Shown one piece after another: positions 42,631 through 51,245 of a stretch of 64,000 nt of DNA (positions within the stretch are counted from its first letter, which is position 1; every line of letters begins with the position of its first letter). The notes below the pieces were generated by a model. It was not told where the DNA came from. It was given only the letters and a program-made list of their open reading frames with translations, and ran no database searches. Position numbers and translations under genes: made by a program. The stretch spans positions 5,660,886 to 5,724,885 of the forward strand of contig NZ_KB910518.1 in assembly GCF_000374185.1 (NCBI RefSeq), read 5' to 3'. This DNA comes from Paenibacillus sp. HW567. Lineage in GTDB: Bacteria > Bacillota > Bacilli > Paenibacillales > Paenibacillaceae.

Positions 42631-42773
42631 TTCCTGTCCCTCCCAGTTATATGCGTTCATTATGTAACCTTCAGCCTGCGCAAATGGAAACATTACCATA
42701 TTATCCTATACAAATATATCAGCACACTGCAAAATTCTCAATCAATAGAAATAGAGGCACACGAAGAAACGCC

Positions 42774-42804
42774 AAAAAAGCCTGCCAAAAGCTAAGCAGG
42801 CTTG
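42774..42804 (-). terminator. Terminator of the ter/telA operon
   Basis: On the minus strand AAGCCTGC pairs with GCAGGCTT, followed by a T-run. Confidence 0.85.
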
Positions 42805-42838
42805 TCCGGTTTATGGGTGATCGGCTAATCCAAAGTCC

Positions 42839-43939
42839 TCAGTTCAAGAAGCTGCTTAGTCCGCTGTCGGCTTCAGCCTGCTTCAAGGCCTGCGGCTGCG
42901 AGGCTTCATTTAAGCCCAGGCGGTTGTTAAGCTGCGTGTTGATGGTCGTCATTTTGGACGTATAATCCTGGCAGCTCTCGATAATACGGCGGTTGGACTG
43001 CTCGGAGGTATCCAGCGCACTCAGCAGATCGCCAATGGCCTGATTGACCGCTTCGAGCGACATGGACGGCTTGGAGAGCAGCTCCGTCGTTTTCTCGGTA
43101 GTCGTACGCAGCAGGCGTGCATTTTCCTTGAACTGATCCTCAATGGTCTTATTCGTCGCTTCCACGGCAGAAATAACATTCTCCTGATCGGCTAGAGACA
43201 TGGCAATCATCGCAGATACGGTGATCAGGTTGGAGGTCTTATCAATAGCGTTGTTAACGGAATCAATCAGCTTGTCGTTGTTGTCGTTGATAATATCTGT
43301 AGCGGCAATCGCCTGATTGTAGAGCAGAATCATCTCCGTCATAGACTGGATACGCACCATAACCTTGCGCAGTCCGCGCTCCAGATACGCCTTGCGGAAC
43401 TCATTCTCCGGCTTCGCAATTTCAACCTCGAACAGCTCCTTCAGCTTGTTGCCGAAGGCAATTTTGGTCTGAAGATTATAAATCTCCTCCATCGAAGTGC
43501 GTTTGAGCTGCCGCATATTGACAATGCTCTCTTCAAGCGTGTCGCGGCCATCCCGCAGCCCGGTTACAATAGAGTCGATGTTGGTGCGGACCGACTGATA
43601 TTTGTAGACGTAATTTTTGAGCGGACTCTTGCGCAGCATTTTCCCGAAAAAGCTGACATTCTTGCTCTGCTGCAACGTCTCGCACTCATTGCGTAGCTTC
43701 ATAATCATATTCGGCACCTCCACACGCTTGCCGGACATCAGATCATTTACCGGGCGGTCGAGCAGCTTCAGCGTCTGTCCCGCCTTTTCCTGCGTCTTCA
43801 CCCCAAGCTTGCCAATATCATCCATCAGGGAATCCAGAGCAACAGTATCCGTCTTGGCGACCTTCTCAATTAGCTGTGAGGCTTCCTGGACTACCTTCTG
43901 CTCATCTTCTTTTTTAAGCTCAATCAACTGCGTGGACAT
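42839..43939 (-). CDS. telA: TelA family toxic-anion/stress resistance protein
   Basis: The 366-residue cytoplasmic helical protein is of the TelA family (Pfam toxic anion resistance). Motifs include KAGQTLKLLDRPVNDLMSGK near residues 55-75, the central LRDGRDTLEESIVNMRQLKR, and IAMSLADQENVISAVEATNK. It is closest in setting to YceH and YaaN of Bacillus. TelA was first linked to tellurite resistance and later to envelope stress. Its biochemical role is unproven. It is the last gene of the operon, 14 bases after the XpaC-like gene, and is followed by the operon terminator. Confidence 0.92.
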   Translation of the reverse strand: MSTQLIELKKEDEQKVVQEASQLIEKVAKTDTVALDSLMDDIGKLGVKTQEKAGQTLKLLDRPVNDLMSGKRVEVPNMIMKLRNECETLQQSKNVSFFGKMLRKSPLKNYVYKYQSVRTNIDSIVTGLRDGRDTLEESIVNMRQLKRTSMEEIYNLQTKIAFGNKLKELFEVEIAKPENEFRKAYLERGLRKVMVRIQSMTEMILLYNQAIAATDIINDNNDKLIDSVNNAIDKTSNLITVSAMIAMSLADQENVISAVEATNKTIEDQFKENARLLRTTTEKTTELLSKPSMSLEAVNQAIGDLLSALDTSEQSNRRIIESCQDYTSKMTTINTQLNNRLGLNEASQPQALKQAEADSGLSSFLN

Positions 43940-43953
43940 GGGTTTCCCTCCTC

Positions 43954-44664
43954 CTATAATTCGGAACTGCTGTACCGCTGATGAATCAGTTCCGCCTTGG
44001 TCTGAAGTTCCATCAGGTCTTTATGCTCGATCGTTGAGGCGATCTCCGATATTTTGGAGTCAACATCGCGCAGACCGTTCAGCAGCATTCTCCGGTTTCT
44101 TGTTTTGGCTTCTCCTCCCAGACGCAGGAACGGGTTGATCACACCATTCAGATCCTTCAGCACCAGTCTTCGGACCGTGTGATTAATCTCGGCATTGCCC
44201 AGCTCCTGCAGCAGCGGAAGCACACGCTGGAGCCTGGCGAAGAGCGCCAGGGACTTCTCGACAATCTCATTGTCCAGTGTATCCTTCCGCCCCTCAGAGA
44301 TAATCATATCCTCCAGAATGCTCAGATACTCTACCACCGGAGCGAATTCCGCTCCAAGCTTAATCTCGGAGCCGCCTCTGCCGGCCAGATCATGTCCGCC
44401 TGCGGCGGTGCCTGCATTAGCGGCACGCTCCTGTACAGAACTGCCCGCTGCCGGAGCAATCGCCGCAGGCTCCTGACCGGCGGGAAGAATTTCCGCCGGA
44501 AGGTTACTTTTGGTGCGGTTGCCGCCCACAATTGCAGCACCAGCTCCGGCAACCGGCAGCAGCAGAGAAATCACTTCGGGCACAAAAGCACTCGTCACCA
44601 GGGCAACAACATAGCCGGCACCGGCGTACAGCAATACTTTCCATTTCGCTTGCATTGTTCTCAC
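43954..44664 (-). CDS. Membrane protein in the XpaC position of the ter operon
   Basis: The 236-residue protein starts with one or two membrane helices (about 8-46, VLLYAGAGYVVALVTSAFVP onward). An Ala-rich linker follows (47-95), then a helical C-terminal half (about 100-236) with IEHKDLMELQTKAELIHQRY near the end. In Bacillus the gene before the telA-like yaaN is xpaC, which also combines a membrane start with a helical tail. The similarity is in layout and position only. It probably works with TelA at the membrane. A specific function cannot be given. Confidence 0.7.
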   Translation of the reverse strand: MRTMQAKWKVLLYAGAGYVVALVTSAFVPEVISLLLPVAGAGAAIVGGNRTKSNLPAEILPAGQEPAAIAPAAGSSVQERAANAGTAAGGHDLAGRGGSEIKLGAEFAPVVEYLSILEDMIISEGRKDTLDNEIVEKSLALFARLQRVLPLLQELGNAEINHTVRRLVLKDLNGVINPFLRLGGEAKTRNRRMLLNGLRDVDSKISEIASTIEHKDLMELQTKAELIHQRYSSSEL

Positions 44665-44699
44665 CTCTTGTGAGCGGACTTAAGGACTGCCGCTCAGGT

Positions 44700-45752
44700 T
44701 CACGGCGAGTCCGTGATCACGGATTCGCCGTTTATTCTCATAATCAGCGGCTGCTCCACATGGCTGGCCAGTACATTGCCTGCGAATCCGGCAGGCTGAA
44801 CCTCGCCGCCGAGCGCGCTTTTGACCGCCAGATAAGGGAAGTTGATCCCGGAGAGACAGGAGATATGCAGCCCGCCGGACATCCGGGGATTGATCTCCAG
44901 CAGCTTCGGAACCCCGCCGCTGTATTTCATTTGGATATTGAAATTGAAGGGGATGCGGTAAGTCTCAGCCACCCGGGAAGCAATCTCCTCAAGCTCCGGG
45001 ATGTGCTCCATCAGCCGCAGGCGGCCGCCGGCTTTACGGCGTGGGACAGCCGCAAGCAGCGCCCCCTTCGCATCCGCCAGACAATCAATACTGTACTCAT
45101 AGCCGTCCAGCAGCTCCATCACCATCAGGTTCGGAAAGGAATCCACGCTGGCAAGCGTCCGGTAGGCCTCTTCGAAGGAAATCTGCGACGTGACATGCCC
45201 GAACAGCTCCTGCAAGGGACTGCGGCTGTTATTAATAATGCGGAAGCCCAGCCCGCCTTCGGTTTCGGTTGGCTTGAAGCAGACCTGATGGCCTTCGGCA
45301 ACAAGCTCCTCATAGGCTGCCCGGAATTGCTCCGCTGTACTGACCACATGATAGTCAGGAATCGTCATAATCCCTGTCTGTCGCACATTTTCATAAAATT
45401 TGCCCTTGTCCATGATCGTCTCCAGCAGGTCCAGATCGCGGCAGACGAGCACCTTCGTGCCGATGGCATCGAACATAGAGACATGCAGGGCAATATCCAG
45501 CATATGGAGTCTTGGAATGAAGATATCAATCTCGTTGCGGCGGCAAAAATCAACGCAGAACTGCACGTACTCGATCCCTTCGAGCTCCGGCTCCGTTCCC
45601 GCAACATCTGCGCCTTGCAGCGACATATGCCGGATATCGGGGTGGGTCGCGAAAATTTGCACCGGGATGCCGTCCTCATTATTACGGATGAGATTCATAT
45701 AATGAAAAGCCACGGAAAACCAGCGGTTAAAATAAATGTTTATCTTATTCAT
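44700..45752 (-). CDS. ATP-grasp ligase of the Ter-associated biosynthetic module
   Basis: The 350-residue protein has an N-terminal pre-ATP-grasp Rossmann part, a central lobe containing HQVCFKPTETEGGLGFRII (the phosphate-loop region) and a metal-binding end LLEINPRMSGGLHISCLSG. It should join a carboxylate to an amine or similar nucleophile with ATP. Such ATP-grasp genes occur with HAD, phosphoribosyltransferase-like and CitE-like genes beside TerD genes, where comparative genomics proposed production of a nucleoside-like metabolite. ATG 45752 has GGGAG nine bases upstream. It overlaps the HAD gene by 8 bases. Confidence 0.85.
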   Translation of the reverse strand: MNKINIYFNRWFSVAFHYMNLIRNNEDGIPVQIFATHPDIRHMSLQGADVAGTEPELEGIEYVQFCVDFCRRNEIDIFIPRLHMLDIALHVSMFDAIGTKVLVCRDLDLLETIMDKGKFYENVRQTGIMTIPDYHVVSTAEQFRAAYEELVAEGHQVCFKPTETEGGLGFRIINNSRSPLQELFGHVTSQISFEEAYRTLASVDSFPNLMVMELLDGYEYSIDCLADAKGALLAAVPRRKAGGRLRLMEHIPELEEIASRVAETYRIPFNFNIQMKYSGGVPKLLEINPRMSGGLHISCLSGINFPYLAVKSALGGEVQPAGFAGNVLASHVEQPLIMRINGESVITDSP

Positions 45753-46581
45753 TGCGGCCAACTCCCACTGCCGTTAAATTGTTATAAATCTTCTGTACAT
45801 ATTGCAGAATCTCATCCCCGGCAAAAACACCCGACCGCTGCGTAAAGGGATATTCTAATTTTACTAGACCTGCCTGCTGCTCGGCAAATATTTCTCCGTG
45901 GCAAGGGGCAATGGCATAATCAGCGCCCGCCAGCAGACTCTTGTCCAGCAGGGAATCTCCTGACGCAACCATTGGCCCGGAATGAACCGTACGGCGCACA
46001 TGAATAATCGCAGCGTTTTTGTTCACAGCCTCCGGCACCACATATAGCTTGCGGCCCTGCAAGGAGACGCGCCAGCCCAGCTCATGCAACTGCTCAGCCA
46101 GACGCGTAAGCTCATCCGCAGGCAATAAATCACGATATACCACAAAGGTATAAAACAGATCGTCGCAATAACGTTCGCTGATGATCCATTCCTCCCGCAC
46201 GACCGACCGCACCAGATTGCCCGCTTCTTCCGCTGTTGCTGAGTCCCGCTCTACCCGTCTGCCGATGGCTGCCCGCCATTCCTTGTCTACGATCCCATTC
46301 ACAAGTATATTCCCCCCATTGCTGGTGATCGCATAATCAGGAATAATCGTCTCCTGAAAAAGATTAATCCGTCTATACTGCGCAATAGTGCGCGTAGTTA
46401 CCGGCATAAAAACAATCTTGGCGGCAAGCTCCCTAAGCAGGTCCAGCGCATGCTGCGAAATATAAGAGACCGTTCTGCCATCCACGATCTCGGCAGGGAT
46501 GAGGCCCGGAGAATCCTCGGGAACACCAATCGCACCTGGAGAATAGATCAAAGTGCGATCCAGATCGCTGGCATAGATCAT
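45745..46581 (-). CDS. HAD superfamily hydrolase of the Ter-associated module
   Basis: The 278-residue HAD phosphatase is of the Cof/sucrose-phosphatase type. Motif I is ASDLDRTL (Asp5 and Asp7), motif II is PVTTRTIAQY, and motifs III/IV are in KNAAI and VASGDSLLDKSLL. The cap domain lies between them. It would dephosphorylate an intermediate of the proposed nucleoside-like pathway. It overlaps its upstream neighbour by 4 bases (ATGA) and its downstream one by 8, showing tight translational coupling. Confidence 0.88.
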   Translation of the reverse strand: MIYASDLDRTLIYSPGAIGVPEDSPGLIPAEIVDGRTVSYISQHALDLLRELAAKIVFMPVTTRTIAQYRRINLFQETIIPDYAITSNGGNILVNGIVDKEWRAAIGRRVERDSATAEEAGNLVRSVVREEWIISERYCDDLFYTFVVYRDLLPADELTRLAEQLHELGWRVSLQGRKLYVVPEAVNKNAAIIHVRRTVHSGPMVASGDSLLDKSLLAGADYAIAPCHGEIFAEQQAGLVKLEYPFTQRSGVFAGDEILQYVQKIYNNLTAVGVGRNE

Positions 46582-47732
46582 TCACTTTCTCCCTTCAGCG
46601 GCTTAATGATCCCGCAGCAGGAATAGGTCAGTCCGGGATACACCTCCACCGGAACGCCCCGGTCCTCCGCCAGCAGCAGAATATGGCGCAGATTTGGATT
46701 ATCTATAGTATCAACGAGAATTTTCCAAGGCACTCTGCGCAGCAGCACACGGGTGGTTTCACCGACTCCGGGCTTGACCAGATTAATATCTTCAATGCCA
46801 TACCTTTGCTGGATGCTCTCGATATCGCGCAGCCCTTGCCAGGTCGTCTCGGGAGGAGCTTCCAGCATTCCGGCCGCGATAACCTTCGCCTCTTCGGTCA
46901 CTGAAGAATAGTATGGAGTTACCGCATCAATAAACACATTGGAGAGGTCGCTATCCAGCCACTCCTTATAGAATTTGGCCCCGTGGAACTCCTCTGGCCC
47001 AATAAGATCATCCCGCAATACAGTGCGGCTCATCAGGCCCGATACGGTAGAGTTCAGGCAGGCGCTCGGAATCAAATAATCTTCCCGGGTCCCGAAGGTG
47101 CCCGAGCAGTTGCCCGGATCAGCGAGAACCGCCAGATCATCATTCAGGGAAACGCCGTATTTTCGATAAAAGCTGCTGCAAGCTTCAATCAACACCCGGC
47201 GGATGGCTCCCTTGCCTGTCCAGCCGTCGATAAATTGCAGCTCCGCAGCCGCGCCATGCTTCTGCAGCATATAGAGAACCGCATTCTCATCAATGCCTTT
47301 GCCACGTATAATGGAAATGCTGTAGTGCGGCAGTTCCACTCCATACCGCGCAGCGATATAGCGTTTGATCAACACGCCAACCGGTGTACCCGCTCTGGCC
47401 AGAGATACCAGTACTGTATGCTCCAGGCCCCGCTTGGCTACGATCATCTCGGACACAACCGCAACCGCCAGCGCCACCTTTCCGGCAGATTGCCGAAGGG
47501 TCTCATGAAACAGCTCAATATATTGCTCTGTAGGCTGATACTCAACCGGAAGCATTTCCGAATAATGCACACCGGACTGAATCGCCTCCTCCCGCTCAGC
47601 GGTCGCCCGCTCCAACTGCACATCACTGAGATCCTTAAGCAGGAATGTGACATCGGAAGGGGGGTAGCTGCCCAGCGGAGCCGGGGGCGTAATGGTTCTG
47701 CTCATCAACTCTTCATATCCTGTTCCCTTCAT
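46578..47732 (-). CDS. StiP-family protein (Ter-associated; phosphoribosyltransferase-like)
   Basis: The 384-residue protein is of the family annotated as cysteine protease StiP. The sequence shows features more like a phosphoribosyltransferase: VLVSLARAGTPVGVLIKRYI, ISIIRGKGIDENAV and FIDGWTGKGAIRRVL. Comparative work on Ter systems assigned this family to PRTase-like enzymes. A cluster of Cys lies at the C-terminus (YSCCGIIKP). It overlaps both neighbours by 4 bases. The name and the fold conflict in the literature, so the enzymatic role should be treated as open. Confidence 0.85.
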   Translation of the reverse strand: MKGTGYEELMSRTITPPAPLGSYPPSDVTFLLKDLSDVQLERATAEREEAIQSGVHYSEMLPVEYQPTEQYIELFHETLRQSAGKVALAVAVVSEMIVAKRGLEHTVLVSLARAGTPVGVLIKRYIAARYGVELPHYSISIIRGKGIDENAVLYMLQKHGAAAELQFIDGWTGKGAIRRVLIEACSSFYRKYGVSLNDDLAVLADPGNCSGTFGTREDYLIPSACLNSTVSGLMSRTVLRDDLIGPEEFHGAKFYKEWLDSDLSNVFIDAVTPYYSSVTEEAKVIAAGMLEAPPETTWQGLRDIESIQQRYGIEDINLVKPGVGETTRVLLRRVPWKILVDTIDNPNLRHILLLAEDRGVPVEVYPGLTYSCCGIIKPLKGESE

Positions 47733-49156
47733 CCGCTCAAGCCTCCATTTCCAGATTCAGCAGCCAGTACAATAAGATGTACCTTGTTCCCTGCCAGCCT
47801 TTTCAAAATATCCGTCATCGGCTCAACCCGCCCGCGGGGCACATCACGCTCAAGCAGCACGAAAATATCATCATACTGCCGCGGGTCTACATTGTAGATA
47901 TAATTCGTAATTCCGGGATCGCCCGCTGAAGGATGGGCTGCGGCGCTGTGCACACCATAATCCGCACGGCGCTCCGGATGAATCGGGCTGCGGGTGGAAG
48001 ACTGATAGAACACCCCTTCACCCATTTCCGCCGCAATCCGCATCGGCAGATACATGAATTCACCCACCCCCAGAACGAGGGTACGGGGTCCTTCACGCAG
48101 TTCGCGCAGCTTCGCCGCCGCCAATGCAACTGCTTCATCTATCTTCTCGTTATCCTTAGACTCCAGACCGAAGCGGCCGCTCAATTTCAAATACGGCGAT
48201 GGATTGATTACTCCGTAGGAATCCGAAGAACTCACCATTAGCCGCTCCAGACCATCCTGCACATAAGTTGTGGCAACTGGAACCACAGCAGCCGACTCCT
48301 CATAGCCTTTAGCTTCAACCGGGCTCAGATGAGGGGTGCCCTTCACTTCGATATTGCCCTGCAGCAAGGATAACGATCTGATCCGAATCCCCAGCTCCTG
48401 CTCCAAATCACGGTAGGCCTGAATGTTGGCGCTGCTCCGCCAATCAAGAAGAGAGGCCACAACATATTCCTTGCGCGGGAACTTCGACTGGATATCGCGG
48501 ATCGTATTAATTGCTGTATTGCCGGTTGTAATCTCATCATCCACCAGCACAATTGGTTCATCCCCGGACAACAGCTCAGGCTTCAGCGCATAGCATAAAT
48601 GGTCAACCGCATGGGAATGCTCTTCCTCAAAGCTGATCACCGACACAAGCTCGGGAATATCCTCACGGGTAGTGTGAATATAGGATGCACCGGCAGCAAA
48701 CATGTTGTACATACTGTGGCCCAGAGCAGTCGCGGTCTCAGCAAAGCCAATAAACCGAACCGGCTGCGGAAGCACAAGCTGTGCACCGAGCAAATCATGA
48801 TACGCCTCCTCCGCATGCTCCGGGTGAATCAGACCGTGAACCGCTTGGTCCAAAAGCTTGTCCAGCAGCTCACCATCCGCTCCAGCTCCACCCAGCTCCT
48901 GGTAGAGCAGCAGCCCCAGAGCGGCTCCACTGAGCAGCGGGGTATACGGATTGACGGGGATGTGCTTGCCGAGCACCTTGCTGACGAAGAGAAATGAACG
49001 TTTTTTATTAATCCGGGCCGCCATAGCAAATAACGCCTCTACAGGCATATGAAAAGGGTTCGCAGTTTCGGTTACCGTCACCTGCAGGTCCCGTGTGATA
49101 TTAAACGTGTGAATATTCGTTCTCGGGAAGTAATCCGACAAAATGCTGTTGTTCAT
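47729..49156 (-). CDS. Phosphoribosyltransferase with TRSP domain (Ter-associated)
   Basis: The protein has 475 residues. The N-terminal half is a PRTase with the PRPP-binding loop IVLVDDEITTGNTAI (Asp206 and Asp207). The C-terminal half (about 320-475), with LVLGVGEFMYLPMRIAAEMG and a closing DIFVLLERDVPRGRVEPM, matches the TRSP domain described in Ter operons. It would attach or remove a ribose 5-phosphate group in the proposed nucleoside-like product. The start overlaps the end of the CitE-like gene by 56 bases. Confidence 0.87.
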   Translation of the reverse strand: MNNSILSDYFPRTNIHTFNITRDLQVTVTETANPFHMPVEALFAMAARINKKRSFLFVSKVLGKHIPVNPYTPLLSGAALGLLLYQELGGAGADGELLDKLLDQAVHGLIHPEHAEEAYHDLLGAQLVLPQPVRFIGFAETATALGHSMYNMFAAGASYIHTTREDIPELVSVISFEEEHSHAVDHLCYALKPELLSGDEPIVLVDDEITTGNTAINTIRDIQSKFPRKEYVVASLLDWRSSANIQAYRDLEQELGIRIRSLSLLQGNIEVKGTPHLSPVEAKGYEESAAVVPVATTYVQDGLERLMVSSSDSYGVINPSPYLKLSGRFGLESKDNEKIDEAVALAAAKLRELREGPRTLVLGVGEFMYLPMRIAAEMGEGVFYQSSTRSPIHPERRADYGVHSAAAHPSAGDPGITNYIYNVDPRQYDDIFVLLERDVPRGRVEPMTDILKRLAGNKVHLIVLAAESGNGGLSG

Positions 49157-50309
49157 GTAGCACCCCGTATATTTGAGATCGTAGTAAAATACGTTTCGCC
49201 CAGTTCAAATGCGGCTTTATTTCATTCATCTTGTTGTAATAATCACTTTTGAACACACCGCGGCTGCCATCGTTGCTCTCCACAATTCCCAGCGCATCCA
49301 CATATTCCTCATGCATTACCGTATACATGGCCTGCACGGGTCTAAGGTGGGAGGGATGGATAATCGTTTTGCCTACAATTCCATTTTCTTTATCCAAAAG
49401 CACTTCACGGAATAATCCGTCCATAGAGCGGGTAATATAATGGTTGCGTATTTCAATGCCATGCTTGCCGTAAGTATCCTCAAAGGGGGTCTGCCGCAGT
49501 TGCGGGCGTAATACCCGGTGTCCTTTGTTCGCGAAATATTCCCATACCGGCCCCGAAATCACATATCCTTCCTCCACCCGCCCGAACACGTTGATGATAT
49601 CGGAGATGCAATCGCGGATTGGCGTCAGATCATAAATGCTGATATCCGGACTGCGGCGCAGCCCGAACAGACTGGAGAAATCCGTCGCTCCGATCCGCAC
49701 ATTCAGCACATAATCACGGTACTCGGCAAGCAGATCGCGGATAGCAAGCAGCGTGTCCAGCCGGCTCTCCCGGTAAATGACCGGGGCGCTCTCCAGAATA
49801 GGCATGCCGTACAGAACAGGGGCGGAATAGCTGCGGGAGCTGTTGTATTCGGCAATAGCCTCGAAATAGTCCGCGCCGTTCTCCATAGAAAACTTGGGAA
49901 AAACAAAGCCGGTCAGCATTGTAATCAAGGTCCCCAGCCGGAAAATAAGCTGCTGCAGTTGCTCCGGATGGCGCACACGAATGAACAGCAGCGGAAGACC
50001 GCTTCCCTTATCAGGCTCATTCTCGGAATAAGCGGACAGGAAAGCAAGATGTCTTACAATCGACTCTTCAGCATAGTCGACCTCACCGTCGCCAATCGCA
50101 TCCTCCAGATCCATAATTACCGTTACAAGTCCCGATCCTCTAAGCTTAATAATATCTTCAGCCACACTGCTGCGGGTAGCCGGCATATACAGGGCGGCTC
50201 CGACAGCGTAAGCCAGCAGTTCCTTGGGCGTAGAAGGGTCAAACGAAACAGGCGGAGAGTAGAATAAGGACAGTTCTTGTTCTTCAGTCAGGTAATTAAA
50301 GTATCTCAA
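49101..50309 (-). CDS. HpcH/HpaI-CitE-like aldolase/lyase (Ter-associated)
   Basis: TIM-barrel protein of about 402 residues related to citrate lyase beta subunit. Typical parts are LYMPATRSSVAEDIIKLRGS (CitE uses the same opening), VTVIMDLEDAIGDGEVDYAE with the metal-binding acidic residues, LPLLFIRVRHPEQLQ and GKTIIHPSHLRPVQ near the end. It probably cleaves or forms a C-C bond of an acyl substrate for the module. I chose TTG 50309, with AAGGGGGG six bases before it. A longer frame to 50342 has a poor leader. It is the first gene after a 170-base gap, so the module may have its own transcript. Confidence 0.85.
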   Translation of the reverse strand: MRYFNYLTEEQELSLFYSPPVSFDPSTPKELLAYAVGAALYMPATRSSVAEDIIKLRGSGLVTVIMDLEDAIGDGEVDYAEESIVRHLAFLSAYSENEPDKGSGLPLLFIRVRHPEQLQQLIFRLGTLITMLTGFVFPKFSMENGADYFEAIAEYNSSRSYSAPVLYGMPILESAPVIYRESRLDTLLAIRDLLAEYRDYVLNVRIGATDFSSLFGLRRSPDISIYDLTPIRDCISDIINVFGRVEEGYVISGPVWEYFANKGHRVLRPQLRQTPFEDTYGKHGIEIRNHYITRSMDGLFREVLLDKENGIVGKTIIHPSHLRPVQAMYTVMHEEYVDALGIVESNDGSRGVFKSDYYNKMNEIKPHLNWAKRILLRSQIYGVLHEQQHFVGLLPENEYSHV

Positions 50310-50386
50310 AGCCTTCCCCCCTTGTCGATTTGCATAACACACAAAAAGAATAGCCCCTCCTTATAGAGAGCAGTAGAACCAGCTAC

Positions 50387-50406
50387 GCCGTCCTCTCGGG
50401 GACGGC
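50387..50406. other. Hairpin between terC and the CitE-like gene
   Basis: GCCGTCC pairs with GGACGGC over a six-base loop. There is no T-run on either strand, so it may be an RNA processing or stability element rather than a terminator. Confidence 0.4.
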
Positions 50407-50479
50407 ATCCGGCTTTCTCAAATACAAGCAAGGGCCATGCTATAGAGCTATAGGTTTACATCTTGTGCTTCCGCTTCAG

Positions 50480-51220
50480 TTATACCTTGCGGTTGGCCTC
50501 TTTTTTCTTCTTGCCGTTGCTGTACAGAATCGTTCCTACGAATACTGCAATCAGAATAGTGAAGAACACCACATGCGGCATTTCGTAGCCGAAGGCTCCT
50601 GCCAGCATCTTGCCCGCAATAATGGCGATCAGCAGAAACGCGGTTTGCTCCAATTCGGGAAATCTGCCAATAAGCTTAAGGAATAGCTGTGCTACACCGC
50701 GCATCATCAGCACGCCAAGGATACCGCCCATGAAGAGTACCCAGACCTTATCGCTAAGTCCGAAGGCCGCTACAACACTGTCAATACTGAACGCAATATC
50801 CATTAACTCCACCATCAGCACCGTTCGCCAAAAAGAGGTGCCTTTGTTCTCCGTGTGATCTTCCTCGCCGCCCTTAAACAATCCTTTATAGGCGATATAG
50901 AAGAGGTAGAGCGCACCGAGAACCTTAACGAGCGTAAATTTAATCAGGAACGTTCCGAGGCCAATCGCCAGGAATCTGAATAAATACGCACCGAGAATCC
51001 CGTAGAATAAAGCCTTTTTCTGCTGCTCCTTCGGCAGATGCTTAACCATGACCGCAAGTACGAGCGCATTATCCGCCGAGAGCAAGCCTTCCAGCAGAAC
51101 CAGACTTCCGATGATTCCCCAGCTTACCGGGTCGGAGAGTGTGCCGACAATATCGCTCCATGAGAAGAAATGCCCGTAATTCTCACTGATACTCCTAAAA
51201 AAATCGCTGAACCAGTCCAT
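50480..51220 (-). CDS. terC: TerC family membrane protein (YceF/MeeF-like)
   Basis: The 246-residue membrane protein has about seven helices. The TerC signature acidic residues lie in VLLEGLLSADNALVLAVMV and VELMDIAFSIDSVVAAFGL, placing two Asp and one Glu in the membrane as a likely metal site. Bacillus YceF (MeeF) and YkoY (MeeY) have been shown to export manganese and support secreted metalloenzymes. The gene follows the TerA-like gene by 25 bases. No manganese (yybP-ykoY) riboswitch fits in that space. Confidence 0.93.
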   Translation of the reverse strand: MDWFSDFFRSISENYGHFFSWSDIVGTLSDPVSWGIIGSLVLLEGLLSADNALVLAVMVKHLPKEQQKKALFYGILGAYLFRFLAIGLGTFLIKFTLVKVLGALYLFYIAYKGLFKGGEEDHTENKGTSFWRTVLMVELMDIAFSIDSVVAAFGLSDKVWVLFMGGILGVLMMRGVAQLFLKLIGRFPELEQTAFLLIAIIAGKMLAGAFGYEMPHVVFFTILIAVFVGTILYSNGKKKKEANRKV

Positions 51221-51245
51221 TCCAATATGCCTCCGGTAAAATAGT

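Noticed and set aside
44532..45845. 437-codon plus-strand frame
   Set aside because: Antisense shadow of the ATP-grasp gene, which has conserved motifs and tight coupling to neighbours.
51221..51245. Manganese (yybP-ykoY) riboswitch before terC
   Set aside because: Only 25 bases separate terC from terA, too short for the aptamer. The gap after terC does not show its conserved loops either.
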